Assembly: GCF_000717335.1 (NCBI RefSeq)
Contig: NZ_JNYZ01000021.1
Coordinates: forward strand, 1 to 64,000
DNA: 64,000 bases
Direction: 5' to 3'
From: Amycolatopsis jejuensis
GTDB taxonomy: Bacteria > Actinomycetota > Actinomycetes > Mycobacteriales > Pseudonocardiaceae
In this document: positions 62,702 to 64,000 of the stretch, one piece after another
Position numbering within the stretch: the stretch's first letter is position 1
How the letters are laid out: each line of letters starts with the position of its first letter
Notes under the pieces: model-generated
The model's database searches: none
Seen by the model: only the letters and a program-made list of their open reading frames with translations
What the model was told of the DNA's origin: nothing
Position numbers and translations under genes: made by a program

Positions 62702-63292
62702 TCAGCGGTATCCGGCGAAACAGAGGGCTTCGACGTCCACGCGAAGGCTGTCGGACGGCCGTGGCCGTACCCGTTGCTGCACCACCGCGCCGAGGAGGTA
62801 GTTCAGCAGTGCACGGGCGCGGGCGCGCGGGTCGTCGACGTCGAGCGGGGCGAGCAGTTCGCCGAACAGCTCCGTGATGGACGTGAGCATGGCGTCGATC
62901 GCCTGCGGATGCTGTGCGCGACCGGCCGCGATCCAGTACTCGAACCACAGGAACGCGCCGCCGGGGTGGTCGGCGAACTCGGCGAGGTACGCCTCAGCCA
63001 CCGCGAAGAGCCGTTCGCGCGGATCGTCGTACTTGTCGGCTACGGTACGCAGCTGCGCGGCGAAGGTGTTGATGTGCGCGGCCATCGCGCGGTCGATGAG
63101 GACATCGATGTCGGCGAAGTAGTAGTGGATCGCGCTCTTCGTGAGTGGCCCGGCGTCCGCGATGGCGCGTACCGTGCAGCCGGCGAGCCCGTCGCGGGCC
63201 AGCACCGCACGGGCTGCCTCCACGATCTGTTCCTGCTTCTGCAGCTGGTTCGGCGACAGCTGGGTGCTGCGGCCGGGTACGGCGACGCTCAC
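62702..63292 (-). CDS. TetR family transcriptional regulator
   Basis: 196-aa repressor. The N-terminal helix-turn-helix reads TVRAIADAGPLTKSAIHYYFADIDVLIDRAM. The C-terminal helical domain is the ligand-binding part. GTG at 63292 follows GAGGATC. It is divergent from the GreA-like gene (124-base gap). It might control the MFS pump at 57363, given the nearby dyads, but the gene is not adjacent, so that is only a guess. Confidence 0.85.
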   Translation of the reverse strand: MSVAVPGRSTQLSPNQLQKQEQIVEAARAVLARDGLAGCTVRAIADAGPLTKSAIHYYFADIDVLIDRAMAAHINTFAAQLRTVADKYDDPRERLFAVAEAYLAEFADHPGGAFLWFEYWIAAGRAQHPQAIDAMLTSITELFGELLAPLDVDDPRARARALLNYLLGAVVQQRVRPRPSDSLRVDVEALCFAGYR

Positions 63293-63416
63293 GGTGATCC
63301 TCGTTACGTTGTCCAGGACGGCAGCCCTGAATCCTAGGCCAGCCGTCCCAGGCCGGGCAGGCGCGGGTGAAAAACCGGATTGGCCACCCCGGTCCGCGCA
63401 GCGGACAATGCCCCGC

Positions 63417-63875
63417 ATGGTGATCTCAGGGGACAAGGGGCTCAGCGAGGCGGCGCGCCGTCAGCTGGAGAAGGAAATCGCGGACCTGCGCGCGCAACGA
63501 GCGGCGCTGGCGCCGCAACCAGGTGAGCAGGAACGCACCGGGGACGCCGCCGACCAGGCGGACGTGATCGATCGCGCGGAGGCGGCGGCGCGGCTCGACC
63601 GGCAGATCGCCGACGTCACCGCGAAGCTGGAACACGGCGCGTACGACAGCTCGCTGCTTCCCGACGGCACGCGCGTCTCGCTGCGCTTCGCCGACGGGGA
63701 CGAGGAAGCGTTCACCGTGGTGACGTTGCCGGGCGAAGACGCCGACGCGATCACGTCGGACAGCCCGCTCGGCCTCGCGCTGGCGGGGGCGAAGGCCGGC
63801 GACGAGATCACGTACCGCACTCCGCGCGGGGAAGCCAGCGCGACGGTACTGAAACTGACCCCGCCCACCGACTGA
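63417..63875 (+). CDS. GreA/GreB-family transcription elongation factor
   Basis: 152-aa protein with an N-terminal coiled coil (about 8-78: EKEIADLRAQRAALA, then AEAAARLDRQIADVTAKLEHG). A C-terminal FKBP-like domain follows with GTRVSLRFADGDEEAFTVV and SDSPLGLALAGAKAGDEITY, the GreA_GreB C-terminal pattern. Gre factors restart arrested RNA polymerase by stimulating transcript cleavage. Starts at 63408 and 63420 are alternatives. It is short for GreA and could be a Gre-related regulator such as Rnk. Confidence 0.85.
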   Translation: MVISGDKGLSEAARRQLEKEIADLRAQRAALAPQPGEQERTGDAADQADVIDRAEAAARLDRQIADVTAKLEHGAYDSSLLPDGTRVSLRFADGDEEAFTVVTLPGEDADAITSDSPLGLALAGAKAGDEITYRTPRGEASATVLKLTPPTD

Positions 63876-63878
63876 CCA

Positions 63879-63916
63879 CAAAGGACAGACGAGGAGGAGT
63901 CCTCGTCTGTCCTTTG
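63879..63916. terminator. Bidirectional terminator
   Basis: A 17-bp perfect stem (63879-63895 with 63900-63916) around a 4-base loop lies between the convergent GreA-like gene and the partial gene at the right edge. Confidence 0.85.
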
Positions 63917-63930
63917 CTGGGTACTGGGTC

Positions 63931-64000
63931 TTATTGGGTGCTGGTCAATGACTCGGCCCGATACGCGTACACCGCGTCGGATTCGACGGCGACGTGCCAG
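63931..64000 (-). CDS. Partial gene, C-terminal end only
   Basis: Minus-strand frame entering from the right edge and ending in TAA at 63931-63933. The visible residues read WHVAVESDAVYAYRAESL plus a short Thr/Ser/Gln end. The terminator just beyond supports a real 3' end. Too little is visible to name the product. Confidence 0.5.
   Translation of the reverse strand, partial: WHVAVESDAVYAYRAESLTSTQ

Overview
The window is high-GC actinobacterial chromosome. The gene content and the recurring GTG/TTG starts and 4-base GTGA overlaps fit the Pseudonocardiaceae (Amycolatopsis-like). The backbone follows, from memory, the Mycobacterium tuberculosis stretch canB-mutY-mhuD-clpC1-lsr2-lysS-coaX-panD-panC-folK-folB-folP-folE-ftsH-hpt-tilS-dacB-ppa, with lineage-specific blocks inserted between the conserved genes. 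There is no IS element, prophage, CRISPR array, rRNA or tRNA that I can support.

Layout. 0-10.8 kb: beta-carbonic anhydrase, MutY, an exported amidase, a hydrolase, an M1 peptidase lipoprotein, an AAA ATPase, the heme-degrading enzyme MhuD overlapping an atypical sirtuin, and a DrrAB-type ABC exporter. 10.9-14 kb: a type VII (ESX) satellite module (helical-hairpin partner, DUF3558 lipoprotein, PPE-like protein, EspG). 14-22 kb: two large AfsR/SARP-type regulators around a CHAP hydrolase, then a second M1 peptidase paralogous to the first. 22-31 kb: a 47-aa secreted peptide, a VOC protein, a kinase-like protein, ClpC, an IdeR-box-controlled FhuF-type siderophore-iron reductase, an AraC regulator, Lsr2 and LysS. 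31-40.4 kb: methyltransferase, a guanidine-III riboswitch with a Gdx guanidinium exporter, the pantothenate/CoA operon, a PrsW protease and two long low-complexity membrane proteins. 40.4-47 kb: a MerR gene, a 0.9-kb tandem repeat array, the folKBPE operon and FtsH. 47.1-50.7 kb: a second ESX satellite (two EspG, PPE-like, helical-hairpin partner) lying between ftsH and hpt, the interval that in M. tuberculosis holds espACD. 50.8-64 kb: Hpt, TilS, a zinc protease, a D-Ala-D-Ala carboxypeptidase with a 600-residue disordered head, pyrophosphatase, an MFS exporter with repeat operators, an ECF42-like sigma factor with its DGPF partner, GlyA behind a ZTP riboswitch, gamma-carbonic anhydrase, TetR and a GreA-like factor.

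How the genes fit together. Folate and one-carbon metabolism (folEPBK, glyA under ZTP control) and CoA synthesis (panC, panD, coaX) form the metabolic core. Proteostasis and envelope maintenance (ClpC, FtsH, PrsW, DacB, amidase, CHAP, M1 peptidases) form a second theme. Iron and heme handling (MhuD, FhuF under an IdeR box) is a third. The two ESX modules have no secretion core (no ecc or mycP genes here), so their products would need an ESX machine encoded elsewhere. They share a gapless helical-hairpin homology and a similar acidic C-terminal tail on the PPE-like protein.

The most unusual structural feature is the array between merR and folK. It appears to be built from repeated copies of the convergent 3' ends of both genes, in 107/108-bp, 215-bp and 177-bp periods.
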